Origin: Isoetes taiwanensis
Taxonomy: Eukaryota; Streptophyta; Lycopodiopsida; Isoetales; Isoetaceae
Assembly: GCA_021234155.1 (NCBI GenBank)
Contig: JAJEKV010000026.1
Location: 18,460,462-18,524,461, forward strand
Reading direction: 5' to 3'
DNA: 64,000 nt
In this document: one piece after another, positions 53,925 through 62,975 of the stretch
Numbering within the stretch: the stretch's first letter is position 1
Layout of the letters: each line of letters opens with the position of its first letter
Notes under the pieces: model-generated
Database searches by the model: none
Seen by the model: only the letters and a program-made list of their open reading frames with translations
Told to the model about the DNA's origin: nothing
Position numbers and translations under genes: made by a program

Positions 53925-55230
53925 TGCTTTACTAAATCCTTCTTAAGTAGTACCCGTCGCGTCTTTCCGGCGGCAAGTGTTTCCACTTGACCAAGTATTG
54001 GAGGAATTCGACCTTCTTGTCTTCTTGAAGGCTTTATCAAGAATCATTTCGGAACTATTTCCAGCCGCTCCTCGGTCATTTCCAACAACGTTGAGTGTCC
54101 AAGACTTAAATGCGGGTTTGGAGTATGCTTCTTCAACAAACTCACGTGGAAGACCTTATGAATCTTTAGGTGTCGGCAAATCCAACTTGTAGGATTGATT
54201 ACCTACTCTCTCGACTATTCTCGAAGGTCCAGCCCACCTTGGAGCAAGCTTCTTGCAATTGCCAATTGCTTCACCTTTATCTTGAGCCATACATCATCTC
54301 CAACTTTGAACTCTCGACTGTTCGATGCTTGTCGGCGATGCTCTTCCGACGACTTCTTGCTGCTGGAGATAACCTCGAACTTCCTCCACGAGCTGCCGCA
54401 TATCGGCCAACATCTGGCTGCGAAACTTCTACTTTTGACACGGGGTTGTGCCAAGTGTGCGGAGTTAGGCATCGATAGCCATAATTGATCATAAATGGCG
54501 ACATTTGGGGCCGATTCCCGCTTGGTGCTATTGTATGCAAACTCCACCAAGTGAATAAATTCTTCCCACATACTTTGCTTATTCGGACATAGTTTCTTAG
54601 CATGTCTTCTAAGATCTGTTGGTCCGCTCCGTCGGCCATCCGTCGAGGAGGATGATAGGTGCTCATGGATAGCTTGGTCTGAATCGCCGCAAAGAGGTCT
54701 TGCCAAAAGGCACTCATGAACCGGATCCACAGCCGGAGATAATCTCCCTTGGCATGCCATGAAGCTTTGAAGATCTCTTTGGTGAAGAGCTTTCTTTGTA
54801 TCCATAGTGTATCGTGGTCCCGCAAGGCACGAAATGTGCCATCTTCGACAACTTGTCGACCACTACCATCAAGGCATCCTTGCCTCTCATTTGTTCTTGG
54901 GAGTCACGTGATGAAATCCATCTTGATGACCTCCCACTTAGCGTTTGGCACCGCTAATGGCTCTAATGCCCCCGGAATTGAAGCTGCTCCGCTTTCGTCT
55001 GCTGGCATAGGTGACATTCCTTGATGTAGCGAGCTATTTGCTTCTTCATTCGGCCAATAATAGGCTGCTGCGACTTTGAAATATGTTTTCATGAATCGCA
55101 TGGCCAGCTATTGAACATTGTTGTGCGTGTCATGGAGGATCAACTTCCTCACACGATGATTCGGTGCGCACAACTTGTTCTTATGGTATAACAGGTTGCC
55201 TTCCTTCTTATAATGCTTGAAGGCCTCCCG
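53925..55230 (-). pseudogene. Integrase with chromodomain remnant, element B
   Basis: The zinc-binding part is at 55101-55000 (MRFMKTYFKVAAAYYWPNEE). The core follows: KWEVIKMDFIT (first Asp), LFTKEIFKASWHAKGDYL, RFMSAFWQDLF, FIHLVEFAYNSTKRESA, then FKVGDDVWLKIKVKQLA and, past frame changes, IVERVGNQSYKLDLPTP. At about 54020-53950 EFLQYLVKWKHLPPE is the core of a chromodomain (YxVKWKxxxxxxATWE type), a module that in chromoviruses binds methylated histone H3 and steers integration to heterochromatin. Frames are broken in at least five places. Confidence 0.83.
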
Positions 55231-56570
55231 CTCTTTATCTGTTCTAGCCTCCTTAGAGAGGCTTGCCCATACTTCCCTGAAATCCACATCCGTTGGCAAG
55301 GACTCTTCAATCTTCTTGCCAAAGTCGCTGGAGAGCGTCGAAATTGCGTTGCAATGCACTCTAGTTGTCAGGGGATGCCTTGAAAGCGCATCTGCTACCA
55401 CATTGAGCTTCCCCGGCTTGTAGACTATATCAAAGTCATATTCCTCGAGGAACTCCATCCATCTCCGCTGCCTCAGATTGAGGTGTGGTTGCGTGAATAC
55501 ATATTGGAGGCTCTGATGGTCGGTATCCAATTGGAACTTCCTTCCCAAAAGGTAGTGCCTCCAAATTCTTAATGCCCTGACAACCGCAAGCAATTCCTGA
55601 TCGTGCGTTGGGTAGCGCGTCTCGGCGTCGTTCATCTTCCTGGAATCATACGCTACCACACGCTCTTCTTGCATAAGCACTGCACCTGTAGCTATCTTAC
55701 TCGCATCTGTTGCTACAAGCTTATCTTTCTCCGGGTCCGGCAAGGTCAAGACAGGGGCTGTCGTCAGAGCTTCTTTCAACAATTCAAACCCCTTTTGGGC
55801 TTTCTTGTGCCAATGCTCTACCCAATCTTTCACCTTCTCTGCCCTTGTCAGGTCTGTTAACGGGGCTGCTATCTTAGCAAAGTTCTTTCGCGAACTTCCC
55901 CTGTAGTACCACGCTAGGCAGAAAACTTCGACCTCGTGCACATTCTTGGCGGACGCCGGGCCGAATCACTGCCTCAATCTTGGCGGGGTCCGTCGAGATG
56001 CCTTCGCCGAGATCACGTGACCAAGGTATTCCACCTTCTGCATTGCGCAGTGGCGCCGACAACTTGGCATAACGGTGCCTCTTCAACTTCTCTAGCACCC
56101 TTCTCAAGTGTTGCCGCGTGCTCTTCAAAGGGATCTGCTATACACCAAAATGTCATCAAAGAAAACAATCACAAAGGTGTCGGGGAACTCCACGAAGATA
56201 TCGTTCATGAGCCTCATGAGCGTTAGGGGCATTTGATAAGCCGAAAGGCATCTTTGTGAACTTATAATGCCCATACCGCGTCCGGCGGTCTTGTGGATAT
56301 CCTCCTCCTTTATCCGTATCGATGATAACGACCTTAAGTCGATTTTGGAGAAGATCTTTACTCCTTGAAGCTGATCCATCAAGTCGTCGATCTTGGAAGC
56401 ATACTTGTTCTTAATGGTGTGCTTATTCAAGCTGTCTATAGTCTATGCACATCCTCAAAGATCCATCCTTCTTCTTGACAAAAGAATGGGGCTCCAAAGC
56501 GTGAGACACTAGGTCTAATGAAACCTAGGTCGAGCAGCTCACTAGCTGCTTCTTCTTGGTTCCGACAACT
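55108..56570 (-). pseudogene. Reverse transcriptase and RNase H, element B
   Basis: RT N-terminal blocks: [19 protein letters not shown] (56430-56330), then [20 protein letters not shown] and DDILVYSRSL at 56166-56125, the site where element A carries a Helitron. After frameshifts the 277-codon frame 55941-55108 gives [63 protein letters not shown], and [17 protein letters not shown]. RNase H acidic residues are present. Confidence 0.9.
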
Positions 56571-56889
56571 CTGCGTTGTCATTCTATATGGAGCCTTGCT
56601 TGTTGGCTTTGTTCGGTTCGAGTGCTATCTCGCACTCGACTCCCCTATAAGGAGGAGCTGCTTGATCTCATCCGGGAAGAGATCGTGGAACTCCGTGATC
56701 AACTTAGCTATTTGCCTCGGCAACTTGGCGAGCATCTTGTCTTCTTTGCTTCCTTCGATTCCGGTTCACTAATCTCAAGCTTGAAAAATGTATGCCACTT
56801 GCTCACTCTTGAAATAACTTGAGCAGTCGTTTAGAAGACATACTTTGCATGATGGAAACAACTTCTTTACCTGTTATCTCAATGATCTT

Positions 56890-57290
56890 GCCGTCGGGTC
56901 TTTGGGAAGGTCACCTTCCGCTTTCCACAATCAATAATGGCCCCTGCTGGTCCAAGGTACTCCATACCTATTATCAAGTCATATTTGCCGATGCCCATTA
57001 CCTCTGCCCCCCATCTGGATCTTAATCCACGGCAAAGTCGATGTCAAAGTTGATTCTTTTACTGCAGATGCGCCTTCTTTGCTCCACTTGCTAAGACAAC
57101 GGGCCTTGGCTTTGACTTTAATGGTTTCAACTTCAACATTTGAACCATACGGGAGATGCAAAGTTATGGCTACTTCCCGAATCTATCGGGACTATAAATG
57201 ACTTGGCCTTGGCCTTTCCTTTAATGGAAATTACTTTATCTTGGCTTTACGCTTTTCGTATCTATTGCGGCAAGGATATGACACTCACCT
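56890..57290 (-). pseudogene. Aspartic protease, element B
   Basis: SFIVPIDSGSSHNFA holds the active-site DSG (57183-57175); KRINFDIDFAVD and IIDCGKRKVTF-like wording follow in other frames. Equivalent to 5462-5860 in element A, which has DTG. Confidence 0.8.
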
Positions 57291-57369
57291 GAATGTAGTC
57301 GCGGGCCTCCCCCGCCGTCGTCGTCGGGGCGAGAGTGTCCCAATCTCCCAACTTCTGCTGGCGCTGCAC

Positions 57370-58622
57370 TCATGACATATGGGCGGTTTCATTTGTCCTA
57401 TGGCTGGCTTTGGGCACGGAAACAAAATTTGCTTTTCTATGCACTCTGTCTCTTTTCCTTGGGCATGGCCTGAGAAAGGATCGCCTTTGCTTTGGAGTAG
57501 TTTGACCCTTCTTGTTTGTCTTTGAAGGACACCCTGCTTCTTCTCCTGCTGTTTCCTTGATTGCCACTATATGGGGCTCTAGCTGGTCTGGCGGGCGTCC
57601 TCGGGCTAAAAGCGCTTTCTTGCCTTGCCTTTATCTTGGTATCTTGTTGCCTCGCCCGCTATTCGGGGGTCCTGTCCCTTGCAAGCTTATTGCCTTGGAC
57701 TCAAAAAACCGATCTTGTTCTAGGGTTTATTGCCCTTACAAGCTTGCGGATCTCCTCATTCGGACCTTCAATGTAGCTTTTCCTTTGCATGCTTCTCACC
57801 TAACTTTTGCACATATCTGACCTTAGCCTCATAAATTCCTCCGTGTATTTCTGTGACTTGTTGCCTTCTTTGCCTGGCCGCCCAGAACTTTGCATCATCT
57901 TTGGACTTGTGCTCTCTTGGAGCGTAATGGCTTGAAGGCTTTAGCAAACTTCTTGAACCCGCAAGCATCCCCGCCAAGCCATGAGCCTTGGCATAGCCCT
58001 TCCACCAAATGCGTCTTTGCTCCCTTGGGTTATCTGTTGCCACCCTGCCTTTATCCTTATCCTTCATACCATAGGCATTGCCGTATTCGCTCATCTCGTC
58101 AAGCCAAGCCTCTGCCTCCATGCCTGACCTGTTCTCGCCTGAGAATTGCTCGAGCTTCCTGGCCTTCCAAACATTTCCCAATGCAGAGTCTACTTTCTTC
58201 TGGTAGTCAGAGGTTCTTGTGTCCCTTTGTCGTCCCTCCGGGTGGTTCCTCTGCCTTTCGTCTGCTCGGACTTGGTTCTGCTCTTCTTCTTCCTCAGAAT
58301 CGGAGTCTGAATCTGAGCTTGAGTCGGAGGAGTCCGAGCTGGGGGACCTTCCTCTCTTGCTCCTCTTCTTGTCTCTACCTGTTCTCCGAGCTGATGCTTG
58401 CGGCAGTTGAGCGTTACCCACCGAACCTGCTCCTGCTTGTGCGGCTAGCAAGGCCTTTATCTGTTCGAGGTCCGTCCTCATTTGCGATATTTCTTCTTCT
58501 GGGGTCATTTGTCCAAATTCTTCAAGCAGGTTCCTTGCCGGGCGTGGCCTGGGCGGGCTCTGTTCCCCTGTAAGTTCCCGCAGTTGTCGTTCTCCTGCGC
58601 TTAGGCCTCTAGCTGCATACAC
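57370..58622 (-). pseudogene. Gag, element B
   Basis: Frame 58622-57768 reads MTPEEEISQMRTDLEQIKAL, SSDSSDSSSDSDSDSEEEEE, FSGENRSGMEAEAWLDEM, NAYGMKDKDKGRVAT, RIWWKGYAKAHGL; later parts shift frame (QRQQVTEIHGGIYEA; KKGQTTPKQ). Same protein as in element A with a longer acidic run. The start is uncertain: no ATG opens this frame at 58622, and the Met of MTPEEE at about 58508 is the safer start. Confidence 0.87.
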
Positions 58623-58769
58623 AAGTGGTTCATATCTACATGGTTAGTTTTCCTTGCTTTCTTGCATTATTTATGTTTGTTGGCATGGTTGAGGGGACAC
58701 AAAATATATCAACAAAACATTTATAGTGCAAGAGAATGTTATATTTATATTTTATATTACACTAATACA

Positions 58770-60340
58770 AGAACTTGCAACTCACCGCTAATCATTTACG
58801 TTGGTGTCGGTAAGATGGATTATCCTCGGGAACTTTTTCACTTGGGCTGTTCCCCTTTGAATGGCCCAAGTTCCTAAGAACATTGGCTGGAGATCCACCT
58901 TGTAATGCCCTTGCCAAATCTTCTATTCCTGCGATTGGGAGGTATAAGGCTGCATCGCGGCAGTCTTACTGCCGCTTTGTGGGTATGGCGAAGTCGAAGG
59001 CGTCGAGTGCTACCGCTCTTTTCACCGGGATTGCATACTTTTCGGTGTTAAGGGGTAGCCCGTGCATGCCGGCGAATCACGAGAGTGCAATCAGCGGCGA
59101 TACTCCTTCCTGCGCCTGCGGGGGTGAACTTGCGGTGGATAACGCTATTCTTCCATCCATCGGCAATGGCGGGTAATGGCGTAGTGACACTGTCGTTACG
59201 AGGCGGGTCCTCGGCCCTTTCGGTATCCGGGCTCACATTAATGCGCTTCGAAATCATCAACCTCCACCGTGGTGAGCTCCTGTAGTCTCATTTGCTGAAG
59301 CCCCTCGAGGTCGAATTACGCTGTCCTATCGGGGAGGTCTTTGCGGACGAGCTTGCCGTTAGGATGTTTGAGGTCGCATAGCGGATCCCCATCGTTCTGG
59401 AGAGCAAGGAACTCTTCCTCCGTCGGTAGCTTGTTCTCGGCCTTGTGCGCCTCCATAATCTGCGATGTTCTTTGTAGGCTTGGATGTGGGAGGTAAACTC
59501 TCCGTGTAAGTGTCGGCTTCCCTTACTTGGAGGGAAGTGGGGACTCTCCTCGGACGATGAAGTCGTCCAAGTCCGTTCTTCGGAGTTGGTGCGGCAACTC
59601 TTGGTCGGTACTCCCTTTCCACACTCCAGGGGAGGTTTTGAATGTCGCTTAGGAGCGAAAACTCCTCACCGGCCCGGCGATAATGGGAGCTAGGCTTGTG
59701 ATGCCTAACCCGGGGGTGGGTGACGACTCCGAGAGTCTGCCGGCTTCTTTTCGAAGTCTTGCCACTCTGCTCGCTTTCGCCCGCTCCTCTCTTTGGGTCG
59801 AGCTTCGACATCGTCTTCCTCCTCCTCGTTTCTGTTCATCCGAGTCTTCTTCCTTCCCTTCTGCTCCTGTTCATCTTGTGTGAGGAGCCGTTGTTCTCTT
59901 TGCTTCGGCTAATGGGTCCCCGTCCATGGGGGAATGGAGGTTTCCCCACGGTGTTCTCGCACGGTGGGTGAGAAAGATTGCGGGGCGGTGTTGAAAGAAA
60001 GTACTTAGTCTGTTGGCAGTTAGGACCATTGGCTCGGTGTGCGGTGCGCTTTGTTTGTGAGGTATTTGGCGATGTTAGGGACATCGTCTATCTTTGCCTG
60101 CGGGGGGCTGTCTAGGAACAAAATATCCTACACAAGGGGGAGTTGCACTAAGTATTTGGTTCTACCTAGCTTGGAACTTCGATCAAGACTCTACTATAAG
60201 CTGGGATCGCGTGCAAGGTTGCTTGGACATCTACCTCCTTCACGAAGATCGGAAGATTTGGTCGACGTCGGCCTCGGCGGCATGGCGGTGGCTGTACCAT
60301 CTACGGAAATCGAGAAGTTGCCATTGATTAATTGCGGAAG
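58770..60340 (-). pseudogene. ORF X, element B
   Basis: Shares with element A the blocks NQWQLLDFRRWYSHR (about 60320-60280), DVPNIAKYLTNKA (60080-60045), SLLSDIQNLP (59660-59625), VKRAVALDAFDFAIPTKRQ (59020-58970) and LQGGSPANVLRNLGPF (58915-58868). Order and spacing agree with 7347-8950. Frames are broken throughout. Function unknown. Confidence 0.58.
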
Positions 60341-60437
60341 AGGGTAACAAGCGGTTGCAAGCGCCTCGGGGAGTTGGGAAATCGGCTAGAAGGGCGGGGA
60401 GCTTGATTTGTAGGGTGCTATCGAGAAGTGTGCGGGT

Positions 60438-60447
60438 TTATTTATAG
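60438..60447 (-). promoter_or_regulatory. TATA box ahead of ORF X, element B
   Basis: Minus strand CTATAAATAA, 190 bp from the nearest palindromic unit (194 bp in element A), with a telobox AAACCCTAA at 60457-60465. Confidence 0.65.
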
Positions 60448-60637
60448 AAAAAGGGAAAACCCTAATTTTTTGATGACTTGAAAATTTCCTAGGATTGGAT
60501 AATTCTAACTTATCCGAGGTCAAAATAGGAGTTTGAGGACTATAGGAGATGCTTGAGCAAGGCTAGGTTACCTAAAAGATGCTATGCAGTAGGTTGAAGG
60601 TGACTTTGACAAGTCTGGTGAAGAATTGGTAAGAGAG

Positions 60638-60701
60638 GTCTCACAGCTTGCGCCTCGCTTCAAAACTAACTTTTGTTTTGCGACCGGTAGCGGTGTGAGA
60701 C
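60638..60701. promoter_or_regulatory. Palindromic unit 1 (element B, upstream of ORF X)
   Basis: GTCTCACA...TGTGAGAC outer arms and CAAAAC...GTTTTG inner arms; shares GCCTCGCTTC and GCGACCGGT with its sisters. Equivalent in place to 9215-9277 but unrelated in sequence. Confidence 0.75.
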
Positions 60702-60835
60702 ATCGATCTCATTCGATCAAAGATGTCCAACTTGGGTAAACTAATCTTTGTAAGGGTAATGGGCTCATCAAATTAAATGAGAATCGACCCTTTATTTGGT
60801 CAATTTGGAGCTGTTTTGGTCAAGCTTGGTGAGGT

Positions 60836-60899
60836 CTCCACGACTTGCGCCTCGCTTCAATCCTAACTTTTTGTTTTCGCGTTTAGGTAGCTGTGAGAC
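60836..60899. promoter_or_regulatory. Palindromic unit 2 (element B, upstream of ORF X)
   Basis: GTCTC...GTGAGAC with TTGCGCCTCGCTTC; about 198 bp from unit 1. Some arm bases look damaged at CAG/CTG. Ends are good to 2-3 bases. Confidence 0.65.
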
Positions 60900-61046
60900 A
60901 TCATGTCTCTCGGCTCCCAAATGTCCTATTTCACTGAAATAAAAGCTAGAACTTATTAATCTGCTCTAATTACCCAAGTTTATGTCATCAAGGTACACAA
61001 AATTGCTCTCTATTACAAAATTTTTAATTATTTACAACAAAAGTTT

Positions 61047-62312
61047 CTAAGGGCGTTCTCCCTTAATGCGGGTCGCAAGACTCATGTCTTGTCGCATTAA
61101 GGTTACTCGCTTGGCGTGGATAGTGCAGGCTGTTGAATCTTCAAAATGTTGTACTATCTTTGCCTCAGCCGCCTCTTGCATTGCCCCGGCCTTCGTCTGC
61201 GTGACTCTAAAAGTCGTTCTATAGGCTGCATCACTTCTGCACCAGCCGGCGAAGGGGGCGGGGGATTAGGAGGCCGTAGCTCTTATTTGGAAGTGTCTAA
61301 TCTCCCTTAGCGGCTCTTCTCTCCACCTCCTTTCTATCAGCTTTCTTCTTTGGTGGTGGCTTGGGAACCTTGGGCCGGTGGTGGCGGCTTTAAGGTTTCT
61401 TTGCCGTTGGTAAGCCCTCCCTCGATGACCCTAACCTGTTTTTCTTCATAATATTGGTTGTAGGCCTCCCATTTCTTCATGTAGGCCTCGTGCTCCCTCA
61501 TCTTCCTCTCGTAGATCTTCACCACATCGGTGGCGTAGGCTTCCCGGGCAGGTCTTGGTTGCTTCTTTCTATCCCATGCGGTACTTTCGGGGGTTACGCA
61601 CTTGGTCTCTTTGGGGTTGCTTTCAGTCTTGGCTGCTTTCAGGTCTTTGGCTGCTTTGGGTGCTTCTGTTCATCGCTGGGTGCTTGGAAGAGCTCCCACC
61701 TGCGGCGATAGGGTCGAAGTCCTCCTCGGAAAGAGTCGTCGGAGGGTTTGGGGGTTCGTCGGGTTGCCGCTCCTTGATGATAATATTTGGGTTCGACCTC
61801 TTCCTTGGCAGGGGCGGTCCGCCGTTCTCCTTATGCCCGACCACGAACTTCCCTTTCTCTTTCTTCTTTTCTTCCGCTGCCTTTTGTTCCTCTTCCTTCC
61901 TTTTCCTCTTTTTGTCTTCCCTTTTCTTCGCCGGCATTTCGTACTTTCGATGAACCTTCTAAGATTACGCGCTACCTCTGGTGGCTCCGGACACATCACT
62001 GCTCATCTGCTTTCGAGGATCTCGTGGGTGCGTCTGAGATAGTGCGCTTGTTCCTGCTGCGGATCTCCGCTCTATTTCTTCATACACCTCCCTCGTCTCG
62101 TCGTCCATGGAGTTTGGTGATGTGGCCTCGTCTGCTCCACTGGCTGGTTGAAGACATCAATCGGATCGGAGGTGTCTTGCTCTTCCTCGTCAGAAGGCGA
62201 CCCCCTCTTCGCGAGCCTCTCACGAAGCATCTTCGAGAATGATCTCGCCTCCGGTGGCTGGTGGTTTTCGCTGGCGGCGCTTCCTTCTTGCGATCCGTTT
62301 GGTTCGGGCCAT
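61047..62312 (-). pseudogene. Retrotransposon-borne histone H3-like protein (element B)
   Basis: The ATG at 62312 gives MARTKRIARRKRRQRK; histone H3 begins MARTKQTARK, and R2 and R8, lost in element A, are kept here. The block KMLRERLAKRG lies about 28 codons after the start, as LLREQLLAG does in element A, so the starts align. Then come DEEEQDTSDPIDVFNQPVEQ, a basic run (KKREDKKRKRKEEEQK), RQPDEPPNPPTTLSEEDFDP, and YMKKWEAYNQYY. The H3 fold closes the gene: LREIRHFQ, then [38 protein letters not shown], end TRIKGERP and stop at 61047 (H3 ends RIRGERA). Span 1266 bases, 421 codons. Frame changes lie partly at CHG positions, so the true gene may be open. Confidence 0.9.
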
Positions 62313-62410
62313 GCTTTACGGATCGTCAATCGGATAAAAGCCGAAAGATCGCCTAAATTGGGAAAGCGGATTTCTAGGGCTTGGACGAAAAAAATGAGGG
62401 GGTTCTACAT

Positions 62411-62420
62411 CTATTTATAG
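62411..62420 (-). promoter_or_regulatory. TATA box ahead of the H3-like gene, element B
   Basis: Minus strand CTATAAATAG, 99 bp upstream of the MARTK start and 102 bp from palindromic unit 3. Confidence 0.7.
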
Positions 62421-62521
62421 CTTGTGGAATTTTAGGTCAAAACTCAAGTTGCTCTGTTTAACATGCTAAGGCACCAACTTATCTAAAATTTATGCTTATT
62501 TCGGACTTTTCCTACCTATTG

Positions 62522-62585
62522 GTCTCACGACTTTAGCCTCGTTCCAATACTAATGTTTAGTTTTGCGACCGGTATTTGTGAGATC
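62522..62585. promoter_or_regulatory. Palindromic unit 3 (element B, upstream of H3-like gene)
   Basis: GTCTCACGACTTTAGCCTCG ... GCGACCGGTATTTGTGAGATC; the outer arms pair over GATCTCACA-type sequence with mismatches. Confidence 0.68.
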
Positions 62586-62708
62586 TCATACATTTCTAGG
62601 GGTTTTTAGGTAATTAAAACATGCTATTCTAACTAATTCCTACCTTAGAATTAGCCTTACCACATTATTTTTCTCAAATTCATCATGTTTTGGTGTTCTT
62701 GGCTCAAT

Positions 62709-62774
62709 GTCTCATAGCTTTAGCCTCGCTTCAAAACAAAAGTTAGTTTTTTGCGACCGGTATGACTGTGAGAC
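62709..62774. promoter_or_regulatory. Palindromic unit 4 (element B, upstream of H3-like gene)
   Basis: GTCTCATAG...CTGTGAGAC outside, CAAAAC...GTTTTTTG inside. 187 bp from unit 3, about 190 bp from the primer binding site. Confidence 0.7.
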
Positions 62775-62964
62775 CACCTCACTTGGAAAATTTTGGCTCA
62801 TTCTTTTTAATCTTGTTAAATTCAATTCACTTAATTGTTACTAGCTTAGCATAACTACAAAGGTGAGAAAAAATTTTCCCACTTTTAGGGGAGGCTTGAG
62901 GACCCTATGGGTTAGTACTATCGGGAACATGGTCGGTGCTTTGCTCTTGGTCTCCAAGAACATT

Positions 62965-62974
62965 GCTCGATACC
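62965..62974 (-). other. Primer binding site, element B
   Basis: The minus strand reads GGTATCGAGC where element A has GTATCAGAGC. The missing CA of TGGTATCAGAGC corresponds to a lost CTG on the plus strand (GCTCTGATACC reads GCTCGATACC), probably a sequence error. Confidence 0.78.
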
Positions 62975-62975
62975 C

